A stretch of 43,596 bases of DNA from Alphaproteobacteria bacterium (GCA_018820665.1 JAHJNW010000030.1:1-43596), one strand, 5' to 3'. Positions 33,508-42,691 are shown, counted from the first letter of the stretch. Notes: generated by a model not told the origin, from the sequence alone. Program-made: numbers and translations.

Positions 33508-34775
33508 CGCTGTCGCGGCCGGATCGACGGGCGACGCTGGGCCTTCTGGCCGGGGCCGTCGCGACGGGTCTGGCCGGGTGCGGACGGCGGGAGGAGGGGA
33601 TCACCCGCCTGACCTTCTGGGCCATGGGCAATGAGGCGGCCAGCGTGCCGCAGCTGCTGCCGGAGTTCGAACGGCTCAATCCGGGCATCCGGGTCGATGT
33701 CCAGGCCCTGCCGTGGACGGCGGCGCACCAGAAGCTGCTGACTGCCTATGCCGGGGACTCGCTGCCGGACCTCAGCCAGGTCGGCAACACCTGGGTGGCG
33801 GAAATGGCGGCGATCGGCGCGATCTCGGCCCTGCCGGCCTTCGCCTCCGACCTGCTGACCGACCAGTTCCCTGCGGTACTCGAGACCAACCGCATCGACG
33901 GCCGGGTCGTCGGCGTGCCGTGGTACGTCGACACCCGGCTGCTGTTCTACCGTTCCGACCTGCTTGCGCAGGCGGGCTATCAGAGCGTGCCGCCGACCTG
34001 GGCCGGCTGGAAACAGGCCCTGCACGCGATCAAGCGGCGGGTGGGCGAAGACCGCTACGCCGTCCTGCTGCCGCTCAACGAGTTCGAGCAGTTGCTGACC
34101 TTCGGACTGCAGGGCGATGCGCCCCTGCTGCGGGATCAGGACACGCGCGGCAACTTCTCCAGCCCGTCGTTCGTCACGGCCCTGGCCTTCTACAAGAGCC
34201 TGTTCGACGAGGGCCTGGCGCCCGTGGCGACCGGGGCGCAGATCGCCAATGTCTGGACCGAGTTCGCGCGCGGCTGGTTCAGCTTCTACTTCTCCGGCCC
34301 GTGGTCGATCGGGGACTTCAAGAACCGGCTGGGACCGGAGACCCGCTGGATGACCTCGGGCGTGCCGGGGCCGGACGGGCTCGGGGCCTCCGCGCCGGGC
34401 GGATCGTCGCTGGTCGTCTACAGCTCGTCGCCGCGTCAGGAGGCGGCCTGGTCACTGGTGCGCTACCTGTCCGACCCGGCGGTGCAGGCGCGCTTCAACG
34501 TCATCACCGGCAACCTGCCGGCGCGCCAGAGCGCCTGGTCGGCGCCGGCGGTGGCTGACGATCCCTATATCGCCCCCTTCAAGGGCCAGCTGGCCCGGGC
34601 CGAGGCCGTGCCCAAGGTGCCGGAGTGGGAGCGGATCGTCACCGAGATGCAGATCGTCGCCGAGCGGATGGTGCGCGGCGAATATACGCCGGAGACCGCG
34701 GCGGCCGAGATCGACCGACGGGCCGACCGGCTGCTGGAGAAGCGCCGCTGGATGCTGGAGCGAGGCCGGGCATGA
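33504..34775 (+). CDS. ABC sugar transporter, extracellular solute-binding protein (family 1)
   Basis: 423 residues from ATG 33504, overlapping the glucanase stop by four bases. N-terminal DRRATLGLLAGAVATGLAGC is a Tat-like lipoprotein signal with lipobox LAGC. The cluster-B sugar-binding fold is seen in RLTFWAMGNEAASVPQLLPE, PDLSQVGNTWVAEMAAIGAI, VPWYVDTRLLFYRSDLL and FYFSGPWSIGDF. It captures an oligosaccharide in the periplasm for the two permeases encoded next. Ligand not predictable; context suggests a beta-glucan oligosaccharide. Confidence 0.92.
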   Translation: MTLSRPDRRATLGLLAGAVATGLAGCGRREEGITRLTFWAMGNEAASVPQLLPEFERLNPGIRVDVQALPWTAAHQKLLTAYAGDSLPDLSQVGNTWVAEMAAIGAISALPAFASDLLTDQFPAVLETNRIDGRVVGVPWYVDTRLLFYRSDLLAQAGYQSVPPTWAGWKQALHAIKRRVGEDRYAVLLPLNEFEQLLTFGLQGDAPLLRDQDTRGNFSSPSFVTALAFYKSLFDEGLAPVATGAQIANVWTEFARGWFSFYFSGPWSIGDFKNRLGPETRWMTSGVPGPDGLGASAPGGSSLVVYSSSPRQEAAWSLVRYLSDPAVQARFNVITGNLPARQSAWSAPAVADDPYIAPFKGQLARAEAVPKVPEWERIVTEMQIVAERMVRGEYTPETAAAEIDRRADRLLEKRRWMLERGRA

Positions 34776-35731
34776 CCGACGTCCGTCTGAACCTGGCCAA
34801 GGTCGAGGCCGAGGCGGCGGCCCGTCCGCGCCGCCGGCCGGGCGGTCCGCGCTCGCGCGAACGGGCGGCCTGGGGCTTCGTCGCCCCGGCGCTGATCGTC
34901 ATCGGCGTATTCTTCGCCGTGCCGGTGTTCGCGGCCCTGCTGCTGAGCCTGACCGACTTCGACATCTACGCCCTGGCCGATCTGAACAACGTCCGTTTCA
35001 TCGGACTGCGGAACTATGAGCGGCTGTTCGCCAATCCGCTGTTCTGGGGGGCGATGCGGAACACCGGCCTGTTCGCCCTGTTCGGCGTGCCGCTGTCGAT
35101 CGCGGCGTCGCTGGCGGCGGCGGTGATCCTCAACGCCCGGGTGGTGAAGTGGCGGCCGGTGTGGCGGGTGATCTTCTTCGCCCCCTTCGTCACCACTCTC
35201 GTGGCGACGGCGGTGCTGTGGAACTACCTGCTGCACACCCGCTACGGCGTGATCAACTGGGCCATCTCCAGCCTCGGCCTGTCGCCGGTCGACTGGCTGG
35301 GCCAGCCCTCGACCTCCATCCCCGCCATACTGATGTTCGTCGTGTGGAAGATATTCGGCTACAATATGCTGATCTTCCTCGCGGTTCTTCAGACCGTGCC
35401 GGACGACCTGTACGAGGCGGCGCGGATCGACGGAGCGGGGGTGTGGAAGCGGTTCACCCATGTGACCCTGCCGGCCATCGCCCCGACCCTGCTGCTGGTG
35501 TCGATCATCTCGGTGGCCAGCTTCTTCCAGCTGTTCGCCGAGCCCTATGTGATGACCCAGGGCGGCCCGGCGCAGTCGACCGTGACGGTGCTCTACTTCA
35601 TGTACGAAGAGGGCTTCAAATGGTGGAACCTCGGCTCCGCCAGCGCCGTGGCCTTCGTTCTGTTCCTCTGCATCCTGGCGGTGACCCTGGTGCAGCTGGC
35701 GGTGGCCAGGCGGATGGGGGCCTACGAATGA
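34772..35731 (+). CDS. ABC sugar transporter permease, MalF/UgpA-like
   Basis: 319 residues from ATG 34772, with a four-base overlap with the binding-protein stop. It has a basic N-terminal tail and six transmembrane helices (for example FVAPALIVIGVFFAVPVFAA; LFALFGVPLSIAASLAAAVI; VIFFAPFVTTLVATAVLWNY). The cytoplasmic EAA loop is EAARIDGAGVWKRFTHVTLP, which docks the ATPase. It pairs with the second permease downstream. Neither in the window nor next to this operon is a MalK-type ATPase gene found. Confidence 0.93.
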   Translation: MTDVRLNLAKVEAEAAARPRRRPGGPRSRERAAWGFVAPALIVIGVFFAVPVFAALLLSLTDFDIYALADLNNVRFIGLRNYERLFANPLFWGAMRNTGLFALFGVPLSIAASLAAAVILNARVVKWRPVWRVIFFAPFVTTLVATAVLWNYLLHTRYGVINWAISSLGLSPVDWLGQPSTSIPAILMFVVWKIFGYNMLIFLAVLQTVPDDLYEAARIDGAGVWKRFTHVTLPAIAPTLLLVSIISVASFFQLFAEPYVMTQGGPAQSTVTVLYFMYEEGFKWWNLGSASAVAFVLFLCILAVTLVQLAVARRMGAYE

Positions 35732-36552
35732 CCGCCCGCCGTCTGCACGCCCTGTTGCTGAATCTCGCCGTCGCCCTCGTCGCCCTGCTGGTCATGTTCC
35801 CGCTGCTGTGGATGCTGTCGGTCAGCTTCATGGCGACGGGTGAGGCGGCCAGTTTCCCGCCACCGCTGTGGCCGAAGACCTGGACGCTGGAGCACTATCG
35901 CGACCTGTTCGTGCGCCAGGGCATGGGCCGCTATCTGTGGAACAGCTTCGCCCTGGCGACCATGGCCACGGGGCTGGCCCTTCTGTTCACCGTCCCGGCC
36001 GGCTACGCCTTCGCCAAGCTGCGCTTCAGGGGTCGCGAGCGGCTGTTCCAGCTGCTGGTCGCGGCGCTGGTGGTGCCGGCCCAGATCGGCACCCTGCCGC
36101 TGTTCCTGATGTTGAAGGGGATGGGGCTGGTGAACACCTACGCCGGTGCGCTGGTGCCGTGGCTGGCCTCGATCTTCGGCCTGTTCCTCGTGCGTCAGTA
36201 TTCCCTGTCGATTCCCGACGAGATGCTGGAGGCCGCCCGCATCGACGGGGCGTCGGAGGGGCAGATCTTCCGCCGGGTGGTGCTGCCGACGCTGCAGCCG
36301 ATCATCGTCACCCTGGCCCTGTTCGTCTTCCTCGGCAGCTGGAACGACTTCCTGTGGCCGCTGATCATCCTGACCGACCAGTCGAACTACACCCTGCCGG
36401 TGGCCTTGGCCGCCCTGTCGCGCGAGCATGTGCAGGACATCGAGCTGATGATGGCGGGGGCGGTGATCACGGTGGCGCCGGTGCTGATCCTGTTCCTCGC
36501 CCTGCAGCGCTACTACATCCGCGGCATGCTGGCCGGGAGCGTGAAGGGGTAG
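35728..36552 (+). CDS. ABC sugar transporter permease, MalG/UgpE-like
   Basis: 274 residues from ATG 35728, with a four-base overlap with the first permease. Six transmembrane helices are seen (LLNLAVALVALLVMFPLLWM; TGLALLFTVPAGYAFAKLRF; LLVAALVVPAQIGTLPLFLM). The EAA loop is EAARIDGASEGQIFRRVVLP, followed by WNDFLWPLIILTD, typical of MalG. It is the last gene of the sugar operon; a 69-nt gap without a clear terminator separates it from the next gene. Confidence 0.93.
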   Translation: MTARRLHALLLNLAVALVALLVMFPLLWMLSVSFMATGEAASFPPPLWPKTWTLEHYRDLFVRQGMGRYLWNSFALATMATGLALLFTVPAGYAFAKLRFRGRERLFQLLVAALVVPAQIGTLPLFLMLKGMGLVNTYAGALVPWLASIFGLFLVRQYSLSIPDEMLEAARIDGASEGQIFRRVVLPTLQPIIVTLALFVFLGSWNDFLWPLIILTDQSNYTLPVALAALSREHVQDIELMMAGAVITVAPVLILFLALQRYYIRGMLAGSVKG

Positions 36553-36621
36553 GGCTGTCAAACCTTTGCTGTTCTCCGGGCTTCATGTCAGCGTCTCCAT
36601 AGTGTCTGGACGGGAGCAACG

Positions 36622-38025
36622 ATGAGCGGGATCGGGATGTTCGCAGGTCTCGCCGCGCTCGCGGGGATTGCGGTGGAGCCGGATGGCTATGCGGCCTGTC
36701 TCGACTCCGACGCGCCGCTCGAGTGCATCGCGGACCTCGCTGTTCGAAACGCGCCCGACACCGAATTCACCGACGTGGTCGCCGCCGGCGCACCGAGGGC
36801 GGTACTCTCGGTCGCCACGCCGCGACAGAGCCGCGTGGCGGAACTTGCGGCGAGGGTGGCGCTCGGAGAACGACCGGGCCTGTCGCCAGCGGAAGCCCAG
36901 ACCATCCTTGCGCTATTCGGGGGGGTGGAATTCTACGAAAGCGGTTTGCCCGGAGACGCCCGGGCGCAATGGCTCTGGCCTGTCGCGCTCAGCGCACCGG
37001 TCCACGGCCTGGACCTGCGCGAAGGGCTGTTAATTGCGGCGAGCCGAGCGGAGCGAGACGACGAGATCCGCACCCTCATCCGCGAAGCTCCGCTGGGTGG
37101 TGACTGGGCAGCCGATGAGAGGGCCAGCTTCGCCAGCAGCGCCGCCCGGCTGGGGCGTGATTGGCGAGCGGCCGAGGCGTGGCTGGCGAGCGGCGGCGAA
37201 CGAGCGGGCGGCTATTCGATCCCCGAGATTCGACTGGGGATCGATCAGGCCCGTCTGCATGAGAGCTATGATCCTGACGCGGCGGCGCGGGTGCTGGAGG
37301 GTATCCTGTCCGACGACGGACTGCTCCCTTGGCCGATGGACGGGCCGGAGGCGCTGAAGGCGGCCGGGGCGACCGGCGAGCTTCGCGCCCTGGGAGTTGC
37401 TCTCGTGGCGAGGGGGCGAACCCCGGGCCGACGGGCGGAGGATCGCACCGACGATTTCGGCCTCGCCGCATGGGCTTTCCGCGCAATCGGAGACGAAGAC
37501 GCCGCCCTGTCCGCCGCGCGCGAGGGAATGGCCTTCGTTCCGGAGGCCGTAGTGGGTCGCTCCAACGTCTCAAGCTTCGGCACTTGGCCGGTACGCGAAT
37601 TGCTGGAGCTGGCGCCTGATGAGGCGGTCATGAGCGGCCTGCTGTGGAGCTACGACCGTTACGCGGCGGTGGTGAAGGCGGGCGGGCAGGGCCATCCGTC
37701 GTGGATCGTCGACGACGCAAGTCCTTTCAGCGTTGTCCTGGCGACCGACCTGCTGCGCACAAGGCGTGACGCGGCCGCGGCCCGGGCCCTGTTCGAGGCC
37801 CTCGAAGCCAAGCTGTCCGATCCCGGCATCGAACCCTGGGACCGGATCGAATCCGCCGACAATCGGATGATGCTGGCCGCTGTGGCGGGGGACGGCGAGG
37901 CGTTGAACGACGTGTTCGCCGACGCCGTGGCGGCTCTCGACGAAGGCGAGGCCGGTGCGGGCGAAGCGCTCCGACTCGTCATCGACTACCGCGAAGCGCG
38001 AGAATTCCTGACCAGCCGACCGTGA
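36622..38025 (+). CDS. Hypothetical protein, helical-repeat-like, probably exported
   Basis: 467 residues with GGGAG six nt before ATG 36622. The N-terminus (MSGIGMFAGLAALAGIAVE) is a possible short signal or anchor. The rest is rich in Ala, Glu, Arg and helical pairs (AAEAWLASGGERAGGYSIPE; EAALKAAGATGEL-like segments; DAAAARALFEALEAKLSD), reminiscent of TPR/Sel1-like solenoids but without a clean consensus. I do not recognise a family. It lies between the sugar operon and the convergent dnaB, ending 4 nt from the dnaB stop. Its codon use is like its neighbours. Confidence 0.75.
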   Translation: MSGIGMFAGLAALAGIAVEPDGYAACLDSDAPLECIADLAVRNAPDTEFTDVVAAGAPRAVLSVATPRQSRVAELAARVALGERPGLSPAEAQTILALFGGVEFYESGLPGDARAQWLWPVALSAPVHGLDLREGLLIAASRAERDDEIRTLIREAPLGGDWAADERASFASSAARLGRDWRAAEAWLASGGERAGGYSIPEIRLGIDQARLHESYDPDAAARVLEGILSDDGLLPWPMDGPEALKAAGATGELRALGVALVARGRTPGRRAEDRTDDFGLAAWAFRAIGDEDAALSAAREGMAFVPEAVVGRSNVSSFGTWPVRELLELAPDEAVMSGLLWSYDRYAAVVKAGGQGHPSWIVDDASPFSVVLATDLLRTRRDAAAARALFEALEAKLSDPGIEPWDRIESADNRMMLAAVAGDGEALNDVFADAVAALDEGEAGAGEALRLVIDYREAREFLTSRP

Positions 38026-38029
38026 ACTG

Positions 38030-39532
38030 TCAGTCCCCGTACGGTTGATCGTACCTCTGTCCCTGGGCCAGATTGCCGAACTTCGTCGTGTCGGCGTCGA
38101 ACGACAGTTTGACGATGCCGATCGGGCCGTGGCGCTGCTTGCCGATGACGACCTCGGCCTGGTGTTTCAGCCGGTCCATGTCCTCCTGCCATTTGAGGTG
38201 CTCTTCCGAGCCCTCGCGCGGTTCGGCGCGGCCGAGGTAGTAGCTCTCGCGATAGACGAACATGACGCAGTCGGCGTCCTGCTCGATCGAGCCGGACTCC
38301 CGCAGGTCGGACAGCTGCGGCCGCTTGTCCTCGCGCTGCTCGACCTGACGCGACAGCTGCGACAGGGCGAGGATCGGCACGCTCAGTTCCTTCGCCAGGG
38401 CCTTGAGGGCGCCGGTGATCTCCGACACCTCCTGCACCCGGTTCTTCTGGCTGTTGCTTTCGCCGGTGGTGATCAGCTGCAGATAGTCGACCACGATCAG
38501 GTCGAGGCCGTGCTCCATCCGCTTCAGCCGGCGGGCGCGGGCGGCCAGCTTGGACATCGACAGGCCGCCGGTGGCGTCGATGTACAGCGGGCTCTCGCCG
38601 ATCTCGACGGCGGCGTCGCGGATCTTGCCGAAGTCGGCGGCGTCGATCTCGCCCTTGCGCAGCTTGTCCGACGACACGCCCGAGGCGTCGGCGAGAATCC
38701 GCATGGCCAGCTGTTCGGCCGACATTTCCAGCGAGTAGAAGGCGACCACGCCGCCGTTGACGGTCTTGCGGCCCTCGGGCGTCGGCTCCCAGCGATAGCT
38801 GCGCGCGACATTGAAGGCGATGTTGGTGGCCAGCGCCGTCTTGCCCATCGACGGGCGGCCGGCGAGAATCAGCAGGTCGGAGGGGTGCAGGCCGCCCAGC
38901 TTCTGGTCGAGGTCGTCCAGCTGGGTGGCGAGGCCGGCCAGCTTGCCGTCGCGCTGATAGGCCTCGGCCGCCATCTGCACGGCGCCCGACAGGGCGGTCG
39001 AGAAGCTGACGAAGCCGGACGAGGGCTTGCCGGTCTCGGCCAGGGTGTAGAGCCGCTGTTCGGCGCTCTCGATCTGGTCGATGGCGGCGGTCTCGGGCTG
39101 GGGCGCCTCCTTGATGATCTCGCCGCCGATGCGGATCAGGTCGCGACGCAGGGCCAGGTCGTAGACGACGCGGGCGTAGTCGGGCGCATTGGCCCCCGGC
39201 GGGGCGCGGTCGACGAGGTCGGCCAGGTAGCGCAGGCCGCCGAACTCCTGGAAGGCCGGGTCCAGCTTGAACCGCTCCATCAATATGGTCGGTTCGGCCA
39301 GCAGGCCCTGGCGCACGTGGTCCTCGATCGCCTCATAGAGCCGCTGGTGGAAGGGCTCGTAGAAATGGCTGCCGCGCAGCCGGTCGGACAGGCGCTCGAA
39401 CACGGCGTTGTCGAACATCAACCCGCCCAGCAGGGCCTGTTCGGCCTCCAGATTGTGGGGCAGCGACGGGATGGAGGCGGCGTCCATCGGGGACGGGAAG
39501 GCGGCGGGGGCGAAAGCGTTCATCGGGGCCAT
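38030..39532 (-). CDS. dnaB: Replicative DNA helicase
   Basis: 500 residues. The N-terminal DnaB domain opens with PHNLEAEQALLGGLMFDN. The RecA-like C-terminal helicase domain has Walker A GRPSMGKT (225-232), Walker B LDLIVVDYLQLI, and the H3/H4 region LSQLSRQVEQREDKRPQLSD followed by LRESGSIEQDADCVMFVYRE. It is the hexameric 5'-3' helicase at the replication fork. No intein is present. No clear Shine-Dalgarno is seen; ATG 39523 is an alternative. In many bacteria dnaB lies next to rplI; here a receptor gene, a riboswitch and a small secreted-protein gene separate them. Confidence 0.97.
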   Translation of the reverse strand: MAPMNAFAPAAFPSPMDAASIPSLPHNLEAEQALLGGLMFDNAVFERLSDRLRGSHFYEPFHQRLYEAIEDHVRQGLLAEPTILMERFKLDPAFQEFGGLRYLADLVDRAPPGANAPDYARVVYDLALRRDLIRIGGEIIKEAPQPETAAIDQIESAEQRLYTLAETGKPSSGFVSFSTALSGAVQMAAEAYQRDGKLAGLATQLDDLDQKLGGLHPSDLLILAGRPSMGKTALATNIAFNVARSYRWEPTPEGRKTVNGGVVAFYSLEMSAEQLAMRILADASGVSSDKLRKGEIDAADFGKIRDAAVEIGESPLYIDATGGLSMSKLAARARRLKRMEHGLDLIVVDYLQLITTGESNSQKNRVQEVSEITGALKALAKELSVPILALSQLSRQVEQREDKRPQLSDLRESGSIEQDADCVMFVYRESYYLGRAEPREGSEEHLKWQEDMDRLKHQAEVVIGKQRHGPIGIVKLSFDADTTKFGNLAQGQRYDQPYGD

Positions 39533-39634
39533 GTCTTAGCCATGACAGCGCCCTGCGTCAGTCGCGGTCGTGCCGGTCTCTAGGGATAAGTCGGGGCGGT
39601 TGTGGGCAGTCCCGAAATCCGTAACCGGATCAGT

Positions 39635-40015
39635 TCACGCCTGACCGGGGCAGGGGTAGCTGGACGCCATCCAGGCGCGGATGCCGTCGGTGACGGACAT
39701 GCGTTGCCGCCGCGTCTGCGGGATGCCGTTCAGATAGGCCAGCAGTTGCCGAGGGTTCAGCTCGATGCTCTCGGGCGGGCAGGCCGGCGGGGTCTGGCCG
39801 GCGGCGCGCGCCGTGCGGATCTCGGTGCGGACGGCGCCGAAGGCCCGTTCCACCTCGCCCTTCAGCCGGTGCGCGTCAGGGCGCAGCATGGCGGTGGCGT
39901 TGAGCGGAATGCGGTTGGCCCGGGTGACGAAGGACTCCAGCGTCGTCCCCGACTGGGCGGCGGCCGGGCCGGCGACGAGGCAGGCGGCGAGAGCGGCGAT
40001 CAGAATGGTGCGCAT
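39635..40015 (-). CDS. Small secreted protein, weakly Rap1a/Tai-like
   Basis: 126 residues from ATG 40015, chosen because GGAGGGG lies just upstream and a signal peptide follows at once (MRTILIAALAACLVAGPAAA). The mature part has a helical first half (LKGEVERAFGAVRTEIRTAR) and a C-terminal segment PPACPPESIELNPRQLLAYL with a terminal YPC. The two-cysteine arrangement and the 'yL..iP..rr' segment faintly recall Rap1a/Tai immunity proteins. The similarity is too weak to assign a function. It lies between dnaB and the SAM-regulated receptor, all minus strand. Confidence 0.75.
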   Translation of the reverse strand: MRTILIAALAACLVAGPAAAQSGTTLESFVTRANRIPLNATAMLRPDAHRLKGEVERAFGAVRTEIRTARAAGQTPPACPPESIELNPRQLLAYLNGIPQTRRQRMSVTDGIRAWMASSYPCPGQA

Positions 40016-40070
40016 GGTTTCCCCTCCGGAAGCCAAGCTTGTCCGTGGAATTGTGGCCGATCAGCGGCGA

Positions 40071-40101
40071 CCGGCGCGGGGGGCGCGACCCCCCGCGCCG
40101 G
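40071..40101 (-). terminator. 13-bp perfect hairpin after the TonB receptor
   Basis: CCGGCGCGGGGGG (40071-40083) pairs fully with CCCCCCGCGCCGG (40089-40101) around a 5-nt loop. It sits 7 nt beyond the receptor stop. There is no T-tract on the minus strand, so it may end transcription with Rho or protect the 3' end of the message. Confidence 0.6.
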
Positions 40102-40107
40102 CTCCGG

Positions 40108-42570
40108 TCACCAGTTCAGGGCGAGGCGGGCGTAGACGAACCGCCCGTTGAAGCCGAAGGGCGAGAAGTTCGAGTAGGGGAAGGCGCCCGAGGTGTTGTT
40201 CGCCGCGCGACTCTGGGCCGTGTACTCGTCAAAGGCGTTGTCTGCGCCCACCGCCACGGTGACCCGGTCGCTGAGGGCGTAGCGGGCCTCCAGATCGACC
40301 ACCACCGCCTCGCCCAGCTGCAGATCGGTGGCCGCGGTCGCGCCGGGCGACAGGACGTCGCCGAAGGCGGTCACGCGCAGCGTCCCGCCCAGCCGGTCCT
40401 TGAGCCAGTCGGCCTGGGACACGACCTTCCACGGCGGCGTGCCTTCCTCGAACCGCAGGGTGGCCTGACGGGCGAACAGGGACACCGGCGTCGGCAGAAC
40501 GCCCGTGGCCGAGGTGGGGGTCTTCGTCACCGCGAAGTCATTGACGTTGCCCGCCAGGGTCAGGTCCAGCCGGCCGAAGCCCTCGTCGATCCGGTAGCGC
40601 GCCACCACGTCGAGGCCGGTGGTCTCGGTGTTCACCCCGTTGATGAAGAACCGGGCGGCGGTGGCGCCGTAGGGCTGCAGCAGGTCGAAGATGGTCCGGG
40701 CGTTGGCGCCCGGCGCCGCCGTGGCGCTGCCGGTCAGGGTCTCGGAAAGAACGATGCGGTCATCGATGTCGATCCGGTAGGCGTCGGCGGTCAGTTCGAA
40801 CGCGCCCTTCCGCCAGACCACCCCGAGCGAATAGTTGGTCGAGGTCTCGGGCTCCAGCGGCGTGCCCCCCAGCGCCAGGCCCACCGGGCTCACCGACGGG
40901 AAGGTGCCGGTCTCGTAGGGAACGTTGGAGATGTAGAGGATGGCGGTCTGGGTGAAATACTGCTGCTGCAGACTGGGCGCCCGGAAGCCGGTCGAGATGG
41001 CGCCCCGGACGGCGAAGCTCGGCGTGAAGTCGTAGCGCGCGGCCAGTTTTCCGGAGACGTTGTCGCCGAAGTCCGAATAGTTCTCGTACCGGGCCGCGGC
41101 CGAGACGGTGAAATTCTCGAACACCTCGCCCTCGAGATCGACATAGACGCCGGCGTTGTGGCGATCCTCGTCCACCTCATTGGCGGGGGTGAAACCGGTG
41201 AAGCCGCGCGATCCCCAGCTCAGGTCCGTGCCGCCGATGTTTAGGAAGGTCCCCCGCTCGTAGGAGCCGGGCTCGCCGGCGCCGATCTGATAGCTCTCCT
41301 GCCGCGCCTCCAGACCGAAGGCGACGTTGAGCGGACCGTAGAAGCCGACCTCGTATTCGCGCGCGGCGTCGATCCCGAGCACCAGCTGGTCGTAGGTCAA
41401 GGAGCCCGCATAGAAGCTGGTTGGCGAGGTCGGTCCCAGCGACGGGTTCAGGGTGTTCTCGACCCCGAACTCGATCTCGTTCCGGCCGTAGCCGAGATTG
41501 ACGTCGACATCGAAGCCCCCGGCCGGCCCGCGCACGCCGCCGACGGCGGTCCAGTCGGTGGTGTCCGTCAGGATGCGCGGTAGGTAGCCGTCCGGATAGA
41601 CCCGGCCGGTGACCGGATAGGCCGGGTTCTGGGCGTTGTCGGTGGGCGTGCGGTAGAAGGCGGCGGTAGCGGCCTCCCGCGTCTGGTAGCCCGCCCAGCC
41701 GTAGGCGTCCCACCCGCCGGCCAGAGGCTTGCCGGCGTTCAGATAGACGGCCAGGTCCTCGGACTCGGGGTCGCCCTGGCCGCCACGGACGCGGGCCGGA
41801 GCGAAGCGCGGGTCGATGTCGCTGCGGTTGGTGGACTGGCGGTCCCGGTACTCCACCGACGCCGTCAGGAAGCCGTCGGACCCCAGCCCGAAGCCCTGCC
41901 AGCCCGAGACCGTCAGGCTCTCGCCATCCGAGATGTCGTCTCCGCCGCCATAGTTGCCGATGTAATCCGTCAGATAGCCGCCGTAGGTCACGGTCGCGCC
42001 GCCGCCGCTGGCCGCTTCGCGCAGACGCAGGTTGAGAACCCCGGCGATGGCGTCCGATCCATACTGCGCCGCCGCGCCGTCGCGCAGAACCTCGATCCGC
42101 TCGAGGGCGGAACTGGGGATGGCGTTCAGGTCGACGGCGGCCGAGCCCCGGCCCACGGAGCCGTTGGTGTTCACCAGGGCCGTCGAATGCCGGCGCACGC
42201 CGTTGACCAGCACCAGGGTCTGGTCGGGGCCCTGACCCCGCAGCGTGGCGGGCCGGATCGAGTCGGTGCCGTCTGTCGCGGAAGGACGGGGGAAGTTCAG
42301 CGCCGGAACACTGGCCGCCAGCTGTGTCGCCAGGTCGGTCGCGCCACGCTGTTGCAGGGTTTCGGCGGTGACGACGTCCACCGGGGCGACCGTGTCGAGC
42401 CGCGAGCGGCCGGTGACCCGGGTGCCGGTGACGACGATCTCGTCGACGACCGTCGCATCCTCTCGGGGCGGAGTCTGGGGCGCCGTCTGGGCCGAAGCGG
42501 CGCCGGCCAGCAGGGCGGAGGCGGACACGGCCGCGGACAGGGTGAGGCGGAGGGTGGTGGTGGTGATCAT
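40108..42570 (-). CDS. TonB-dependent receptor under SAM riboswitch control
   Basis: 820 residues, with signal peptide MITTTTLRLTLSAAVSASAL to AASAQ. The TonB-box-like VVDEIVVTGTRVTG is followed by the plug (VDVVTAETLQQRGATDLATQ; DQTLVLVNGVRRHSTALVNT; LERIEVLRDGAAAQYGSDAI) and a barrel of about 22 strands ending FVYARLALNW. The plug type (long, with SSALERIEVLRDGAAAQYGSDAIAG) is that of general TonB receptors rather than siderophore ones. The message starts at a promoter near 42967-42995 and carries a SAM-I-like aptamer, so the substrate is probably a methionine- or sulfur-related compound. The ribosome binding site (GGGAA) lies about 9 nt before the ATG. Confidence 0.92.
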   Translation of the reverse strand: MITTTTLRLTLSAAVSASALLAGAASAQTAPQTPPREDATVVDEIVVTGTRVTGRSRLDTVAPVDVVTAETLQQRGATDLATQLAASVPALNFPRPSATDGTDSIRPATLRGQGPDQTLVLVNGVRRHSTALVNTNGSVGRGSAAVDLNAIPSSALERIEVLRDGAAAQYGSDAIAGVLNLRLREAASGGGATVTYGGYLTDYIGNYGGGDDISDGESLTVSGWQGFGLGSDGFLTASVEYRDRQSTNRSDIDPRFAPARVRGGQGDPESEDLAVYLNAGKPLAGGWDAYGWAGYQTREAATAAFYRTPTDNAQNPAYPVTGRVYPDGYLPRILTDTTDWTAVGGVRGPAGGFDVDVNLGYGRNEIEFGVENTLNPSLGPTSPTSFYAGSLTYDQLVLGIDAAREYEVGFYGPLNVAFGLEARQESYQIGAGEPGSYERGTFLNIGGTDLSWGSRGFTGFTPANEVDEDRHNAGVYVDLEGEVFENFTVSAAARYENYSDFGDNVSGKLAARYDFTPSFAVRGAISTGFRAPSLQQQYFTQTAILYISNVPYETGTFPSVSPVGLALGGTPLEPETSTNYSLGVVWRKGAFELTADAYRIDIDDRIVLSETLTGSATAAPGANARTIFDLLQPYGATAARFFINGVNTETTGLDVVARYRIDEGFGRLDLTLAGNVNDFAVTKTPTSATGVLPTPVSLFARQATLRFEEGTPPWKVVSQADWLKDRLGGTLRVTAFGDVLSPGATAATDLQLGEAVVVDLEARYALSDRVTVAVGADNAFDEYTAQSRAANNTSGAFPYSNFSPFGFNGRFVYARLALNW

Positions 42571-42691
42571 TGCGATATTCCCGATGCGACGCAGGTGTCC
42601 GCATGGCGTCGCGCGCAGCGATCGCCGGTTCCGGATCTTGCGATTTTGTTGAGTTCAGGTCCGGCCCGAGGGCCGGGGGACGGTCAGCCGG

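Noticed and set aside
40039-41244. 401-codon plus-strand open frame
   Set aside because: Antisense to the SAM-controlled receptor, with Gly/Arg/Val-rich composition typical of shadows.
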